DNA from: Lolium rigidum
Lineage: Eukaryota; Streptophyta; Magnoliopsida; Poales; Poaceae
Length of the DNA: 64,000 bases
Direction: 5' to 3'
NCBI RefSeq assembly: GCF_022539505.1
Contig: NC_061508.1
Span: forward strand, 33,660,256-33,724,255
The notes under the pieces are model-generated. The model was given only the letters and a program-made list of their open reading frames with translations. It was not told the DNA's origin and did no database searches. A program made the translations under genes and the position numbers. Below, piece after piece: positions 21,301 through 33,002 of this stretch. How positions within the stretch are numbered: the stretch's first letter is position 1; each line of letters starts with the position of its first letter.

Positions 21301-23463
21301 GGTCTGTGAATCTTGGAAATGCTCAATTGAGCATGGTCTGTTGACTAAATAACACCATCCCTTATTGGTGTGCTTCGGATACAATTGTATTTAATTTATT
21401 TACTTATCTCGTGATGCAATTATTTATGAGATGTGGCTATATAGTTGATCTGGTTAAATGTGTGGTTGCTAGGCTTGGCTCTAGCATGTCTTAGCATGCT
21501 CTAGGAAGCTTCGATGATCATATGATCATCGCTTGCTTGTAAAAGCTGCTTGTGTTATGATCGTGCCTCTCTTCTCGCTCATCTTTGTGTCTCGTGTGAC
21601 ACCAAAATCTGTACTCGATGCATGCTTTTGCTTGCTCAAGCGAGTTGCTTGATGCTTGCAATGATCCATTGGATCGACTTGCAAGGCTCGGTGCTTTGAT
21701 TACTTATATGATTCACTTATCCGTATTATCCGGATTTACTAAAATGGATAAGTGATGTGAACTGCTTGCGGTAATGATCATTTCATTGAGTTTGGCAGGG
21801 CTAGATGGATGCCACCACTTGGTTGGGTACCCTAGCCCTCCTTTTGAACCCATCCGGGTGATGATAACTGTGCATGGCTTATTAGTTTGGGCTGGTTCGG
21901 TGGTTGAGGTGACCTTGACAGCAATTCATTGCTGTTTAGGTAGCTCCCACCCTTGTTGGCTTGCTATGGCTTAGTGAATGCATCACTGGGTAATTCCTTG
22001 TTGGATTTCCAGTGATCTTTGATGTTGACAAACAAGAATAGACACATATTGTCTATCTATCTGATGGTGTGCTAGGTTTTAGGTGCTAGGTGACTTTGGT
22101 TGAATAGATAGGATCATTTCCTTGCTGGATTGCCTTGGTTATGCCACTGTTTTGGTCTAGCCAGTGTTCCCTTGGTGATTTCCTATTGGCTTCACCCATT
22201 TTTGCTTGAACCAACTGACTTGGTAGCCAGATGATGACACAAACAGGGTTTCTACCCTTTTCTTTTGCTGTGATGTATGCATGTGCTTATGATATGAGCA
22301 AAACTGTGGCTTGCTCATGATTATCTGTGTATACCTCACTCCAGCTCCTAGAAAGGTTGTTGGTGTAAAGGTTTTGCTTCTGGTGGCTTGCTTGACTTGC
22401 CCTGCTCCTCCTTGTGACTTGTGATTCTTGGTTTGGTTTAGTGATGAGTTTGGACAGGTTGAACAGCACTGGCTGTTCTTCTAGTTCTAGCTGTTCTTGG
22501 TGTTCTTGGTGACTTACCACTGTTGCCTGTCGATGGCTGAATCAAATGGCTAGGGTTTGGCTTGGAAAAGCTTTTATATGCCCAGCCATTGCATCTCTGA
22601 TCGACAGCTCCTCCTTCCCCTTTGGGTGACTCACTGTGTGTGTGTGTGCTGCATGCACACAGCCCTGTGAGCAGGCTGTGTGTGTGTGTAAACAAGTGAT
22701 GTGCACTTGGACCTGGAACTTGATCGTGGCATGGATCAGCTCGGCAGAGACTTGATCATATCCTCTTCATTTCCATTATTTGCTAACCTGCCAAGTGGCA
22801 ATGCCACTTGGCATAATGTGCTCTTTGTTGTGTGTGTGTGCAGGGATCAACAATTGATCAAAATGAACATGGAGTTCATCAAATCCAAGATCAAGTGAAG
22901 ATGATCTTGTAGTATTTAGACTAGGGTCATTACTTGTACTTTTCTTTTTATTCTCTTTTATTTATCAATTTCCCAATTCTTGTAATGTGTTGTAATATTC
23001 ATTTATTTCCATTATGAATATTGTAATGACAATGTAAATTGTGTGATGATCAATAAAGCTCAAAGTTTTCTCTAATGAGCTTTACTTTACTTTAATTGCT
23101 TATATTGTTTATAATTTATATTTTACTTAATGAATTTCCTCACAATTCAATATTTAGGGTAATTATTTAATATTTGAATTTGAAATTCAAATTCATCATT
23201 GGTTTGAATTCAACCATGTCACTTTATTTAGAATTCAATCATGCAAACTCTCCCCTCTCTTCTCAAAACCCTAAACTAGTGGAGTGAGTTGCAAGTTTGT
23301 CGCACTCTCGAAACCCTAACCCTGTAAGGTGTCGAGAGAGAAACTTGTCCCCCTTCGATGCAGTTTTTGTTTAAAAGCGCGAAATTTCCCCAGAATTTAC
23401 TATGCAATGCACATCCCTTTCTAAAATCTACCCCTCGATCGTCTCTAAACCTGGGACATTACA
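18381..23463 (-). mobile_element. Giant solo LTR (5.08 kb), Tekay-like Gypsy
   Basis: The minus strand starts TGTAATGTCCCAGG and ends GGGTCACCA, TG...CA termini. The layout resembles the Tekay LTRs at 42261 and 50217: tandem GAGTAC/GTACTC words near the minus-strand 3' edge and a GC-rich block further in. No gag, pol, primer site or polypurine tract is found, so I infer a solo LTR. There is no clean 5-bp TSD (left tcttg, right gcctt), consistent with the deletion in the host LTR. The plus strand has exon-like signals (GC-rich leader, gtatgtgc near 20856, tgtgtgtgcag near 22833, aataaa near 23052), but no protein I recognise. Confidence 0.6.
19411..19562. repeat. Two tandem copies of a 76-bp unit
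   Basis: ttaccgtggggaattagaat starts at 19411 and again at 19487, each followed by gggatccccaccctccgg. A few substitutions separate the copies. It lies inside the giant LTR. Confidence 0.8.
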
Positions 23464-24320
23464 GCCTTTATATCCCTTTATGATTGCAATGTGTTTTGTA
23501 TCACAATTTATCTGTGTGCTACTCTAGTGATGTTATTAAAGTAGTTTATTCCTCCTGCACGGTGTAATGGTGACAGTGTGTGCATCGTGTAGTACTTGGC
23601 GTAGGCTATGATTGTGATCTCTTGTAGATTATGAAGTTAACTATTGCTATGATGGTATTGATGTGATCTATGCCTCCTTTCGTAGTGTGAAGGTGACGAG
23701 TGTGCATGCTATGTTAGTACTTGGTTTGGTTATGTTGATCTGTCATGCACTCTAAGGTTATTTAAACATGAACATCGAATATTGTGGAGCTTGTTAACTC
23801 CGGCATTGAGGGTTCGTGTAATCCTACACGGTTAGTGGTGTTCATCATCCAACAAGAGAGTGTAGAGTCTAGCATCTATCTATTTATTCCGTTATGTGAT
23901 CAATGTTGAGAGTGTCCACTAGTGAAAGTATGATCCCTAGGCCTTGTTCCTAAATATCGCTATCGCTGCTTGTTTACTCGTTTTACTCGCATCCGTACTT
24001 CCTGCAATATTACTACCATCAACCGCACGCCGACAAGCACTTTTCACGGCGCCATTACTACTCGCTCATACTTATTCATACCACCTGTATTTCGAGTATC
24101 TCTTCGCCGAACTAGTGCACATATTAGGTGTGTTGGGGACACAAGAGACTTCTTGCTTTGTGGTTGCAGGGTTGCATGAGAGGGATATCTTTGACCTCTT
24201 CCTCCCTGAGATCGATAAACCTTGGGTGATCCACTTAAGGGAAACTTGCTGCTGTTCTACAAACCTCGGCTCTTGGAGGCCCAACACTGTCTACAAGAAT
24301 AGAAGCTCCCGTAGACATCA

Positions 24321-25146
24321 CTCCCTCTTGGAGTTACAAGTATCAACTTGGCCAGAGCCTCTACTAGCAACGGAGAGCATGCAATAACATAAACAACATA
24401 TATGATAGATTGATAATCAACTTGACATAGTATTCAATATTCATCGGATCCCAACAAACACAACATGTAGCATTACAAATAGACGATCTTGATCATGATA
24501 GGTAGCTCACAAGATCTAACATGATAGCGCAATGAGGAGAAGACAACCATCTAGCTACTGCTATGGACCCATAGTCCAGGGGTGAACTACTCACACATCA
24601 ATCCGGAGGCGATCATGGTGATGAAGAGTCCTCCGGGAGAAGATTCCCCTCTCCGGCAGGGTGCCGGAGGCGATCTCCTGAATCCCCCGAGATGGGATTG
24701 GCGGCGGCGGCGTCTCTGGAAGGTTTTCCGTATCGTGGCTCTCGGTACTGGGGTTTTCGCGACGAAGGCTTTAAGTAGGCGGAAGGGCAGGGTCGGTGGA
24801 GGCACGAGGGCCCCACACCATAGGGCGGCGCGACCCCACCCTTGGCCGCGCGGCCCTGTGGTCTGGGCGCCTCGTCGCCCCACTTCGTAACCCTTTCGGT
24901 CTTCCGGAAGCTTCGTGGAAAAATAAGACCCTGGGCGTTGATTTCGTCCAATTCTGAGAATATTTCCTTTGTAGGATTTCTGAAACCAAAAACAGCAGAA
25001 AACAACAACTGGCTCTTCGGCATCTCGTCAATAGGTTAGTGCCGGAAAATGCATAATAATGACATAAAGTGTGTATAAAACATGTGAGTATCATCATAAA
25101 AGTAGCATGGAACATAAGAAATTATAGATACGTTTGAGACGTATCA
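24321..25146 (-). repeat. 5' LTR of C2, right piece
   Basis: It resumes at CTCCCTCTTGGAG after the duplication and runs to agacgtatca. Near identical to 12475-13310. Confidence 0.85.
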
Positions 25147-25480
25147 GAGATCCACGAATAGAGTAGCAAGCATATGAATAAGTTCTCGAATAACTAGGAG
25201 TAAAACATGATGCCAAGGCTAAAGAATCAAAAAGAAACACCGAGCCCTTGGCATCCCCATGCAAATATCCGTCCTAATAGATCAACTTCTCCCCCTTTGG
25301 CATCGAAACACCAAAAAGGGAGAGGAAGCATGCTAACGTCTCAAGAGGATCACTCGTCATCATCATCCTCGTCTTCATCCTCCTCGCCCTCCTCGTCGGC
25401 CTCCTCATCATCATCTTCAACTTGGCCCTTGCCATGAGGTGGTGGACGGTGTTTTGACTCTTTTCTCTAACGAGGATGTT
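25147..25480 (-). mobile_element. SIRE/Maximus-type Copia fragment (tentative)
   Basis: The minus strand encodes FGVSMPKGEKLIY near 25280-25320, which resembles the segment before the polypurine tract of SIRE-lineage Copia elements. The block of tcatcatc/cctcctcg repeats at 25357-25430 encodes low-complexity residues. No catalytic motif. Assignment from memory. Confidence 0.35.
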
Positions 25481-25908
25481 GCCAAAGCCACATATACACA
25501 TCCTACCACATAATCTTCACACCAAAAATGCTGAGAGGAAGAATTGTTCCGAGAAGGGAGGAAGAACGGAAGCTCCATGCAACTCGGCACACAGCTCGGC
25601 AGGGCGAGTGCTGCTGCGGAAAACTCGGCACACAGCCCGGCATACCGGGTGGTGCTGTCGGGTTGTCCGAAAAGAGGAAGAACGTAAGCTCCAGGAAAAA
25701 TCGGCACACAGCCCGACATGCCGAGTTCTGCTGCCGGGCAACTCAGCACACAACCTGGCATACCGGGTGTTGCTGCCGGGTAGCCCGGTATGGGCCCGGT
25801 ACTGCCGGGTCAGCTGCCGGGTGCTTCGACTCCGATGTCTCAAACGGCTCTTTTCTCGGGAAGACTATATAAGCCCCTTCTTCTTCCTTGAAGGGGTAAG
25901 GAGACCAG
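25481..25908 (+). other. Promoter-like, repeat-rich LTR fragment
   Basis: GC-rich repeats (see 25556-25780) are followed by ctatataag at 25865-25873 and a C/T-rich leader, the layout of an LTR promoter read on the plus strand. No frame. Edges unclear. The next LTR begins at 25909. Confidence 0.4.
25556..25780 (+). repeat. Two-level repeat of a 40-bp CGGCACACAGC unit
   Basis: Four imperfect units start at about 25581, 25622, 25699 and 25740 (core TCGGCACACAGCCCGGCA). Pairs of units are preceded by gaggaagaacg...agctcc at about 25556 and 25672, giving a higher-order period near 117 bp. Confidence 0.65.
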
Positions 25909-27506
25909 TGATGGCGTGTATTTCACACGTTCGTTGGGCAACCCCAAGAGGAAGGTATGATGCGCACATCAGCAAGTTTTCCCTCAGAAAGAAACCAAGG
26001 TTTATCGAACCAGGAGGAGCCAAGAAGCACGTTGAAGGTTGATGGCGGCGGGATGTAGTGCGGCGCAACACCGGGGATTCCGGCGCCAACGTGGAACCTG
26101 CACAACACAACCAAAGTACTTTGCCCCAACGAAACGAGTGAGGTTGTCAATCTCACCGGCTTGCTGTAACAAAGGATTAACCGTATTGTGTGGAAGATGA
26201 TTGTTTGCGGAGAAAACGAGTAAAAACAAGTATTGCAGCAGATTTGTATTTCAGTATTAAAGAATGGACCGGGGTCCACAGTTCACTAGAGGTGTCTCTC
26301 CCATAAGATAAAAGCATGTTGGGTGAACAAATTACGGTCGGGCAATTGACAAATAGAGAGGGCATAACAATGCACATACATGTCATGATAAGTACGAGTG
26401 AGATTTAATTGGGCATTACGACAAAGTACATAGACCGCCATCCAACTGCATCTATGCCTAAAAAGTCCACCTTCGGGTTATCGTCCGAACCCCTTCCAGT
26501 ATTAAGTTGCAAAGCAACAGACAATTTCATTAAGTATGGTGCGTAATGTAATCAACAACTACATCCTCGGACATAGCGCCAATGTTTTATCCCTAGTGGC
26601 AACAGCACAACACAACCTTAGAACTTTCTATCACTTGTCCCAGGTGTCAATGCGAGGCATGAACCCACTATCGAGCATAAATACTCCCTCTTGGAGTTAA
26701 GAGCAAAAACTTGGCAGAGCCTCTACTAGTAACGGACAGCATGCAAGATCATAAACAACACATATGTAATAACTTGATAATTAACATAACATGGTATTCT
26801 CTATCCATCGGATCCCGACAAACACAACATAGAGTATTACAGATAGATGATCTTGATCATGTTAGGCAGCTCACAAGATCCAACAATGAAGCACAATGAG
26901 GAGAAGACAACCATCTAGCTACTGCTATGGACCCATAGTCCAGGGGTGAACTACTCACTCATCACTCCGGAGGCGACCATGGCGGTGTAGAGTCCTCCGG
27001 GAGATGAATCCCCTCTCCGGCGGGGTGCCGGAGGAGATCTCCGTAATCCCCCGAGATGGGATCGGCGGCGGCGGCGTCTCGGTAAGGTTTTCCGTATCGT
27101 GGTTTTTCGCATCGGGGGTTTCGCGACGGAGGCTTTAAGTAGGCGGAAGGGCGGAGTCGGGGGCGACGAGGGGCCCACACCACGGGGCGGCGCGGGCCCC
27201 CTTGGCCGCGCCGCCATGTGGTTTGGCCACCTCGTGGTCCCACTTCGTATGCTCTTCGGTCTTCCGGAAGGTTCGTGGCGAAATAGGCCCCCGGGTCTTC
27301 GTTTCGTCCAATTCCGAGAATATTTTGTTACTAGGATTTCGAAACCAAAAACAGCAGTAAAACGAGAAGCGGCACTTCGGCATCTTGTTAATAGGTTAGT
27401 TCCGGAAAATGCACGAATATGACATAAAGTGTGCATAAAACATGTAGGTATCATCAATAATATGGCATAGAACATAAGAAATTATCGATACGTCGGAGAC
27501 GTATCA
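25909..27506 (-). repeat. LTR of element D (1598 bp)
   Basis: The plus strand starts TGATGGCGTGTATTTCACAC and ends GGAGACGTATCA. Over 90 % similar by eye to the two LTRs of E. Confidence 0.85.
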
Positions 27507-28930
27507 AGCATCCCCAAGCTTAGTTCCGCTCGTCCCGAGCAGGTAAAACGATAACAAAGATAATTTCTGAAGTGATATGCCATCATAACCTTGATCATAC
27601 TATTTGTAAACATATGTAGTGAATGCAGCGATCAAAACAATGGTAATGACATGAGTAAACAAGTGAATCATAAAGCAAACACTTTTAATGAATAGTACTT
27701 CAAGACAAGTATTAATAAGTCTTGCATAAGAGTTAATTCATAAAGCAATAAATCAAAGTAAAGGTATTGAAGCAACACAAAGGAAGATTAAGTTTCAGCG
27801 GTTGCTTTCAACTTGTAACATGTATATCTCATGGATAATTGTCAACATAGAGTAATATAACAAGTGCAATATGCAAATATGTAGGAATCAATGCATAGTT
27901 CACACAAGTGTTTGCTTCTTGAGGTGGAGAGAGATAGGTGAAGCTGACTCAACATAAAAGTAAAAAGAATGGTCCTTCAAAGAGGAAAGCATCGATTGCT
28001 ATATTTGTGCTAGAGCTTTTATTTTGAAAACATGAAACAATTTTGTCAACGGTAGTAATAAAGCATATGAGTTATGTAAATTATATCTTACAAGTTGCAA
28101 GCCTCATGCATAGTATACTAATAGTGCCCGCACCTTGTCCTAATTAGCTTGGACTACCGGATCTTTGCAATGCACATGTTTTAACCAAGTGTCACAATGG
28201 GGTACCTCCATGCCGCCTGTACAAAGGTCTAAGGAGAAAGCTCGCATTTTGGATTTCTCGCTTTTGATTATTCTCAACTTAGACATCCATACCGGGACAA
28301 CATGGACAACGGATAATGGACTCCTCTTTAATGCATAAGCATGTGGCAACAATTATTATTCTCATATGAGATTGAGGATATATGTCCAAAACTGAAACTT
28401 CCACCATGAATCATGGCTTTAGTTAGCGGCCCAATGTTCTTCTCTAGCAATATGCATGCTCCAACCATAAAGGTGGTAGATCTCTCTTACTTCGAGACAA
28501 GACGGACATGCATAGCAACTCACATGATATTCAACAAAGAATAGTTGATGGCGTCCCAGAAGCATGGTTATCGCACAACAAGCAACTTAATAAGAGATAA
28601 AGTGCATAAGTACATATTCAATACCACAGTAGTTTTTAAGATATTTGTCCCATGAGCTATATATTGCAAAGGTGAATGATGGAATTTTAAAGGTAGCACT
28701 CAAGCAATTTACTTTGGAATGGCGGATAAATACCATGTAGTAGGTAGGTATGGTGGACACAAATGGCATAGTGGTTGGCTCAAGTATTTTGGATGCATGA
28801 GAAGTATTCCCTCTCGATACAAGTTTTAGGCTAGCAAGGTTATTTGAAACAAACACAAGGATGAACGGTGCAGCAAAACTCACATAAAAGACATATTGTA
28901 AACATTATAAGATTCTATACCGTCTTCCTT
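25909..28930 (-). mobile_element. Element D: gag-family LTR element, 3' LTR and part of the internal region
   Basis: A complete 3' LTR (25909-27506) is followed on the right by the noncoding half (27507-28930) in reverse order, starting with the polypurine tract. The element is cut at 28931 by a CACTA terminus and then the gap, so gag, primer site and 5' LTR are not seen. It is closer to E than to C2: the 70- and 80-aa chance frames match A1 and E almost residue for residue. Confidence 0.75.
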
Positions 28931-29179
28931 CACTACAAGAAAAGTTGCCATGGCCGACGAAGTTGAAGTCGCGCCGTGGTTGCTGGTGTACCATGGCCGA
29001 CGATTTTGGTCCCTCCGTGGTGCATGTCACAACTTTTTTTTTCTCGTTTTTGAGGCCACCTAGCCCGACGAAAGCGGCCAAAACGTCGCGTATGGTGGCC
29101 CGGGACGTGGTGCATCGCGAATTCTCGGGTTCGCCGGCCGAGTCAACGCAAATCCGCACCGCCGAGGGATGTAGGGCCC
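28931..29179 (+). mobile_element. CACTA (En/Spm) transposon terminus
   Basis: Starts CACTACAAGAAAAGTTGCCA, a classical CACTA terminal inverted repeat. GCCATGGCCGACG-like subterminal words recur (28953 and 28991), as expected for transposase-binding repeats. It interrupts element D at cgtcttcctt, a site intact in E near 57058. The rest is lost in the gap and no matching right end exists in the window. Confidence 0.75.
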
Positions 29180-29279
29180 NNNNNNNNNNNNNNNNNNNNN
29201 NNNNNNNNNNNNNNNNNNNNNNNNNNNNNNNNNNNNNNNNNNNNNNNNNNNNNNNNNNNNNNNNNNNNNNNNNNNNNNN
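29180..29279. other. Assembly gap (100 N)
   Basis: Exactly 100 N. Left flank is a CACTA end, right flank is inside gag-pol of a Tat-type Gypsy, so a large amount of sequence is missing or the join is wrong. Confidence 0.98.
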
Positions 29280-29299
29280 CGCTCCAGTCCCTTCCACCG

Positions 29300-31115
29300 T
29301 TGCCATGCTCATTGGCAGCACCGGAAGTGCCGAGTTCACCGGCATACGCCGTCGACATGGCGAAAGATATGTACCCTGAGAGGTGCCAGCCAGAACACTT
29401 GTTCAACATCAACATGGTAGAACTTGGGTACCGCCCCGGTAAGGGTAGTGACGAGGGCAGCTGCTCTCATAGCAAGGATGAAGAGGGAGCTGGTCCACGC
29501 GATCGGCCCCGACACTGCCACAAGATCCTGGTGATGATCAAGATGGAGGCCGATTCCAGCGATCGGACCGTATTATCCGCACCACCGGCTCTCCCAGTAT
29601 TTGGCGTCGACCTCACAGGTGACGGAAAGCTAGGGTATGGGTTCACCTCGGCTGATGAGCTAGAGGAAGTCGACATCGGCCCTGGGGATAAGCCGCGACC
29701 AACTTTTATCAGCAAGAAGTTAGATCCACAGCTCAGGAGTCAGATGATTACTCTATTGAAAGAATACCCAGATTGCTTTGCATGGGACTACACAGAGATG
29801 CCTGGGTTAGACAGGAGCATCATTGAACATCGGCTCCGCCTTAAGAAAGGATTTCGGCCGTTCCAGCAACGAGCACGTCAGATGAGGGCCGAAATTCTGG
29901 AAGAAGTCAAGAAAGAAATCGAGAAAATGTTGGCCGCCGGGTTCATCAGGCCATGCAGGTATGCTGAGTGGATCTCCGATGATCGTTCCTGTAGAGAAGA
30001 AGGACGGCCGATGGCGTGTGGCCATCGATTTCCGAGATCTCAACGGAGCTACTCCAAAGGACGAGTATCCGATGCCTGTGGCAGAAACACTGATCAATGC
30101 AGCTGCTGGCCACAAGGTGTTGAGCTTCATGGATGGCAACGCCGGCTATAACCAAATCTTCATGGCTCCGGAAGATATACACAAGACCGCATTCGAGTAC
30201 CGGGGGCAGTAGGCTTGTTTGAATATGTAGTCATGACCTTTGGGTTGAAGAATGCTTGGTGCAACGTACCAACGAGCTATGAATTATATATTTCATGATC
30301 TGATCGGTAAGTTGGTGGAAATCTATATCGACGACGTGGTAGTCAAATCTGTTTCCATGGAGGGACACTTGGATGATTTACGGCGCGTCCTAGACCGAAC
30401 TCGGAAGTTCGGACTGAGAATGAACCCGAAGAAGTGTGCCTTCGGTGTGACGGCTGGTCAGTTCCTAGGTTTTCTGGTCCATGAACGGGGAATTGAAATC
30501 GGCATGAAGAGTCAAGAGGCGGTGCGCACCATGCAACCGCCCACCACGAAGAAGGAGCTCCAACGTCTCATCGGCAAGATCAATTTTGTTCGACGATTCA
30601 TCTCTAATCTGTCAGGACGAATCGAGCCATTCATGGCACTGGTGAAGACTAAATCTGATGACGAGTTTCACTGGAGGGCAGAACAGCAGCAGGCGTTTGA
30701 TGAAATCAAACGGTATCTGACGACGCCGACTGTGCTAGTTCCGCCCCAGCAAGACAGACCGTTCTACATCTACTTGTCAGTAGCTGACACGTCCATCGCC
30801 TCGGTAGTGGTGCAACTCTACGAGGGCGTTGAAAAGGTCGTTTTCTACCTCAGCGAGAAGGATGTTGGACGCGGAAACAAGGTATCCCGAGGTCGAGAAC
30901 CGTGCCTCTGCTCGTTCTTTACCCGCACCGAGCTGCATCACATCCTTTTGACGGCAGAGATCTTCGTCATATGCAAGTCAGACGTTGTCAAGCACATGCT
31001 GTCGGCCCCTGTGTTGAAAGGCCGACTGGGTAAGTGGATGTTTGCGTTGTCAGAGTTCGATCTCCGGTATCATCTGCGAAAGCGATCAAAGGGCAAGCGT
31101 TGGCCGATCTCATAG
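29300..31115 (+). pseudogene. Tat gag end, reverse transcriptase and first RNase H, frameshifted
   Basis: The reverse transcriptase copies element RNA into DNA. Visible parts: DIGPGDKPRPTFISKKLD, then FRPFQQRARQMRAEI with AAGFIRPCRYAEWI, then (new frame, 29961) KDGRWRVAIDFRDLN and SFMDGNAGYNQI, then (30252) the catalytic YIDD in EIYIDDVVVKS near 30320, the connection region and a retroviral-type RNase H (PFYIYLSVADTSIASVVVQ). No aspartic protease motif is found between gag and RT; it may lie in the gap. Lesions: shift near 29975, two near 30200-30245, shift at 30854-30857 (a CGAG). Not translatable as read. Confidence 0.75.
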
Positions 31116-31117
31116 CT

Positions 31118-31620
31118 GAGCGAATCGGTACCAATATAGCAGCACTATCTATACGTGCATGGGCTATGTTCTTCGATGGATCGGCTTGCGACGATGGTTG
31201 TGGCATCGGCATTACTGCTCGTGTCGCCTCGGGGGCAGAATACTCCTTCTCCATCAGATTATCTACCCCTTGCACCAACAACGTAGCAGAATATGAGGCG
31301 GTACGTAAGGGGATGGAGTTGCTACTCGGAAGCCGGGGCGAGGCGGTAGAGCTTTTGGAGACTCCAAGTTGGTGATTAACCAGCTCACGGATGAATATAA
31401 GTGCGAGAGTGAATCGCTTTTCCCATATTGGATGGAATGCCGTGAGTTGATGACGCGGTTTCGGTACATCAACTTTAATTGGGTCCCAAGATCCCAAAAC
31501 ACCGAGGCCAACAATCTCGCACAAATGGCGTCGAGCTACATAGATATACCTGACGGGTCGGAAGTTCGGTACAATTCCTGGAACAGGATGATTGGAGAGC
31601 CGAAATCTTCAATTACTTAA
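31118..31620 (+). pseudogene. Second RNase H (archaeal type) of the Tat element
   Basis: MFFDGSACDDGCGIGI (near 31165-31212) and NNVAEYEAVRKGMELLLG carry the D and E residues of RNase H superfamily RVT_3. A one-base loss in a T run near 31353 moves the rest (VINQLTDEYKC..., NFNWVPRSQNTEANNLAQMA) to another frame. A second RNase H beside the retroviral one is established for Tat-lineage Gypsy elements. Confidence 0.7.
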
Positions 31621-31664
31621 AAGATTCGGCTCAGGGGGCACCTAAACGGATAAGATACAAAGCC

Positions 31665-32853
31665 ATGAAGTATGTCCTCATAGGAGACGACATGTTCTAC
31701 AGGACGTTGGAAGGGTTGCTACTCAAATGCCTGGGACCAACTGAGTCTAATCGGCTCTTACATGAGGTGCATGAAGGCGCCTGTGGAACTCATCAGTCGG
31801 CTCACAAGATGAAGTGGCTAATCAGGCGCTCAGGGTTTTATTGGCCCACCATGCTTGAAGATTGCTTCAATTACTACAAGGGGTGCCAAGCGTGCCAGAT
31901 GTTCGGGAAGATTCAGATGGTACCAGCATCAGCGATGAACCCTATCATCAAGCCTTGGCCGTTCCGGGGGTGGGGCATGGATATGATCGGCAAAATCCAT
32001 CCGGCGTCGAGTAAAAAACATGAATGGATTTTGGCCATCACAGATTACTTCACCAAGTGGGTGGAAGCCGTCCCTATGAAGAAGTTGAAATCAGAGGATG
32101 TGATCAAGTTTGTGAAAGAACACGTGATTCATAGGTTCGGGATTCCCCAAACTATCACGACCGATGGAGGTTCGGTCTTTGTTTCTAAAGAATTCAGGAA
32201 GTTCTGCGATGACATGGGGATTAAACTGATCCGATCATCTCCGTACTATGCTCAGGCTAATGGGCAAGCTGAAGCGTCCAATCAGAGCTTAATCAAGCTG
32301 ATCAAGAGAAAGATTGACGAGAATCCTAGGGATTGGCATGAGAAGTTATCAGAAGCGTTATGGGCCTACCGCATGTCGTGCCATGGAGCCATAAAGACTT
32401 CGCCGTACCAGCTTGTCTATGGACAGGAAGCCGTATTACCTTGGGAAATTACGGCTGGATCAAGACGTGTCACGTTTCAGAATGATCTGACAGCGGAAGA
32501 GTATGCAGCTTTGATGAGTGACACTATTGAGGACGCAACGAGAACTTAGGCTTTGGTCGTTGGAGAAGATTAAGGAGAACAAAGCCAGGGTAGCTCGTGC
32601 CTACAATAAGAAGGTTAGACCAAAGGAGTTTCAAGTTGGTGATCTAGTATGGGAAGCTGTGTTGCCGTTAGGAACCAGGGACAAGGCATATGGCAAATGG
32701 TCTCCTAATTGGCACGGTCCGTACAAAGTCGTCCAGGCCTTGAAGGGTAATGCATACATGTTGGAAGAGTTGGACGGCGAGAAGTTCCCAGTAGCCGTCA
32801 ATGGTCAACACCTCAAGAAGTATTTCCCAAGCATGTGGGACGATGGGCAGTAA
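31665..32853 (+). pseudogene. Tat integrase, one frameshift
   Basis: Inserts the DNA copy into chromosomes. Zinc-binding H/C region: HEVHEGACGTHQSAHK and KGCQACQ. Catalytic triad region: WILAITDYFTKWVEAVP (D), TTDGGSVFVSKEF (D) and ANGQAEASNQSL (E). The C-terminal part VRPKEFQVGDLVWEAV to VNGQHLKKYFPSMW lies in another frame. The break at 32539-32542 is a CGAG at a place where every other feature of the frame is conserved. No chromodomain is present. Confidence 0.8.
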
Positions 32854-32900
32854 GGTATGGAGGCCGATTTTAAATCGGCCAGTAAAAAAAAAATCATCAC

Positions 32901-33002
32901 AGCCGATGCGCAGACATCGACTTGAGAAAACATACGGAGATAACAGCCGATGCACAGGAATCGACTTCAGAATAACAAAGCCGATACGCTGATATCGACT
33001 CT
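32901..33002 (+). repeat. Short dispersed repeats after Tat pol
   Basis: AGCCGATGCGCAGACATCGACTT and variants start at 32901, 32945 and 32979. Each is a weak inverted repeat (CCGAT...ATCG). Words with the CCGAT/ATCGGC core continue through 33300. Tat elements are known to keep tandem repeats between pol and the 3' LTR. Confidence 0.6.

Larger units (their letters stand above)
17823..24320 (+). mobile_element. A-family solo LTR, interrupted by a Tekay-like LTR
   Basis: Left part 17823-18380 equals the first 560 bp or so of the A LTR, with the initial T missing. Right part 23464-24320 equals its last 850 bp and ends GTAGACATCA. The flanks carry a 5-bp duplication CTCCC (17818-17822 and 24321-24325) that occurs once in the uninterrupted copies, so a single insertion is proven. 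No internal domain remains, so it is a solo LTR. About 280-300 bp of the LTR are missing at the site of the inner insertion. Confidence 0.8.
12437..25146 (-). mobile_element. Element C2: gag-only LTR retrotransposon with nested insertions
   Basis: Read on the minus strand: 5' LTR (25146 down to 17044, interrupted by the insertion 17823-24320), exact tRNA-Asp primer site, short gag/protease-like pseudogene, noncoding half, polypurine tract (13311-13321 region) and partial 3' LTR (13310-12437). There is no reverse transcriptase or integrase. The 3' LTR is truncated on its left by the Tat LTR, so no TSD can be seen. It is the same family as D and E but has a divergent gag. It is the oldest layer of this nest. 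Confidence 0.75.

Noticed and set aside
22630..22845. GT microsatellites as a special structure
   Set aside because: Runs are short (under about 20 bp) and ordinary.
20340..23060. Exon-like plus-strand signals (leader, gtatgtgc, tgtgtgtgcag, aataaa) suggesting a host gene
   Set aside because: No encoded protein of any recognisable family, and both ends coincide with TG...CA LTR edges. More likely LTR regulatory sequence or chance.
25207..25437. Serine-rich plus-strand frame
   Set aside because: Produced by the tcatcatc/cctcctcg repeat; the minus strand carries the Copia-like reading.
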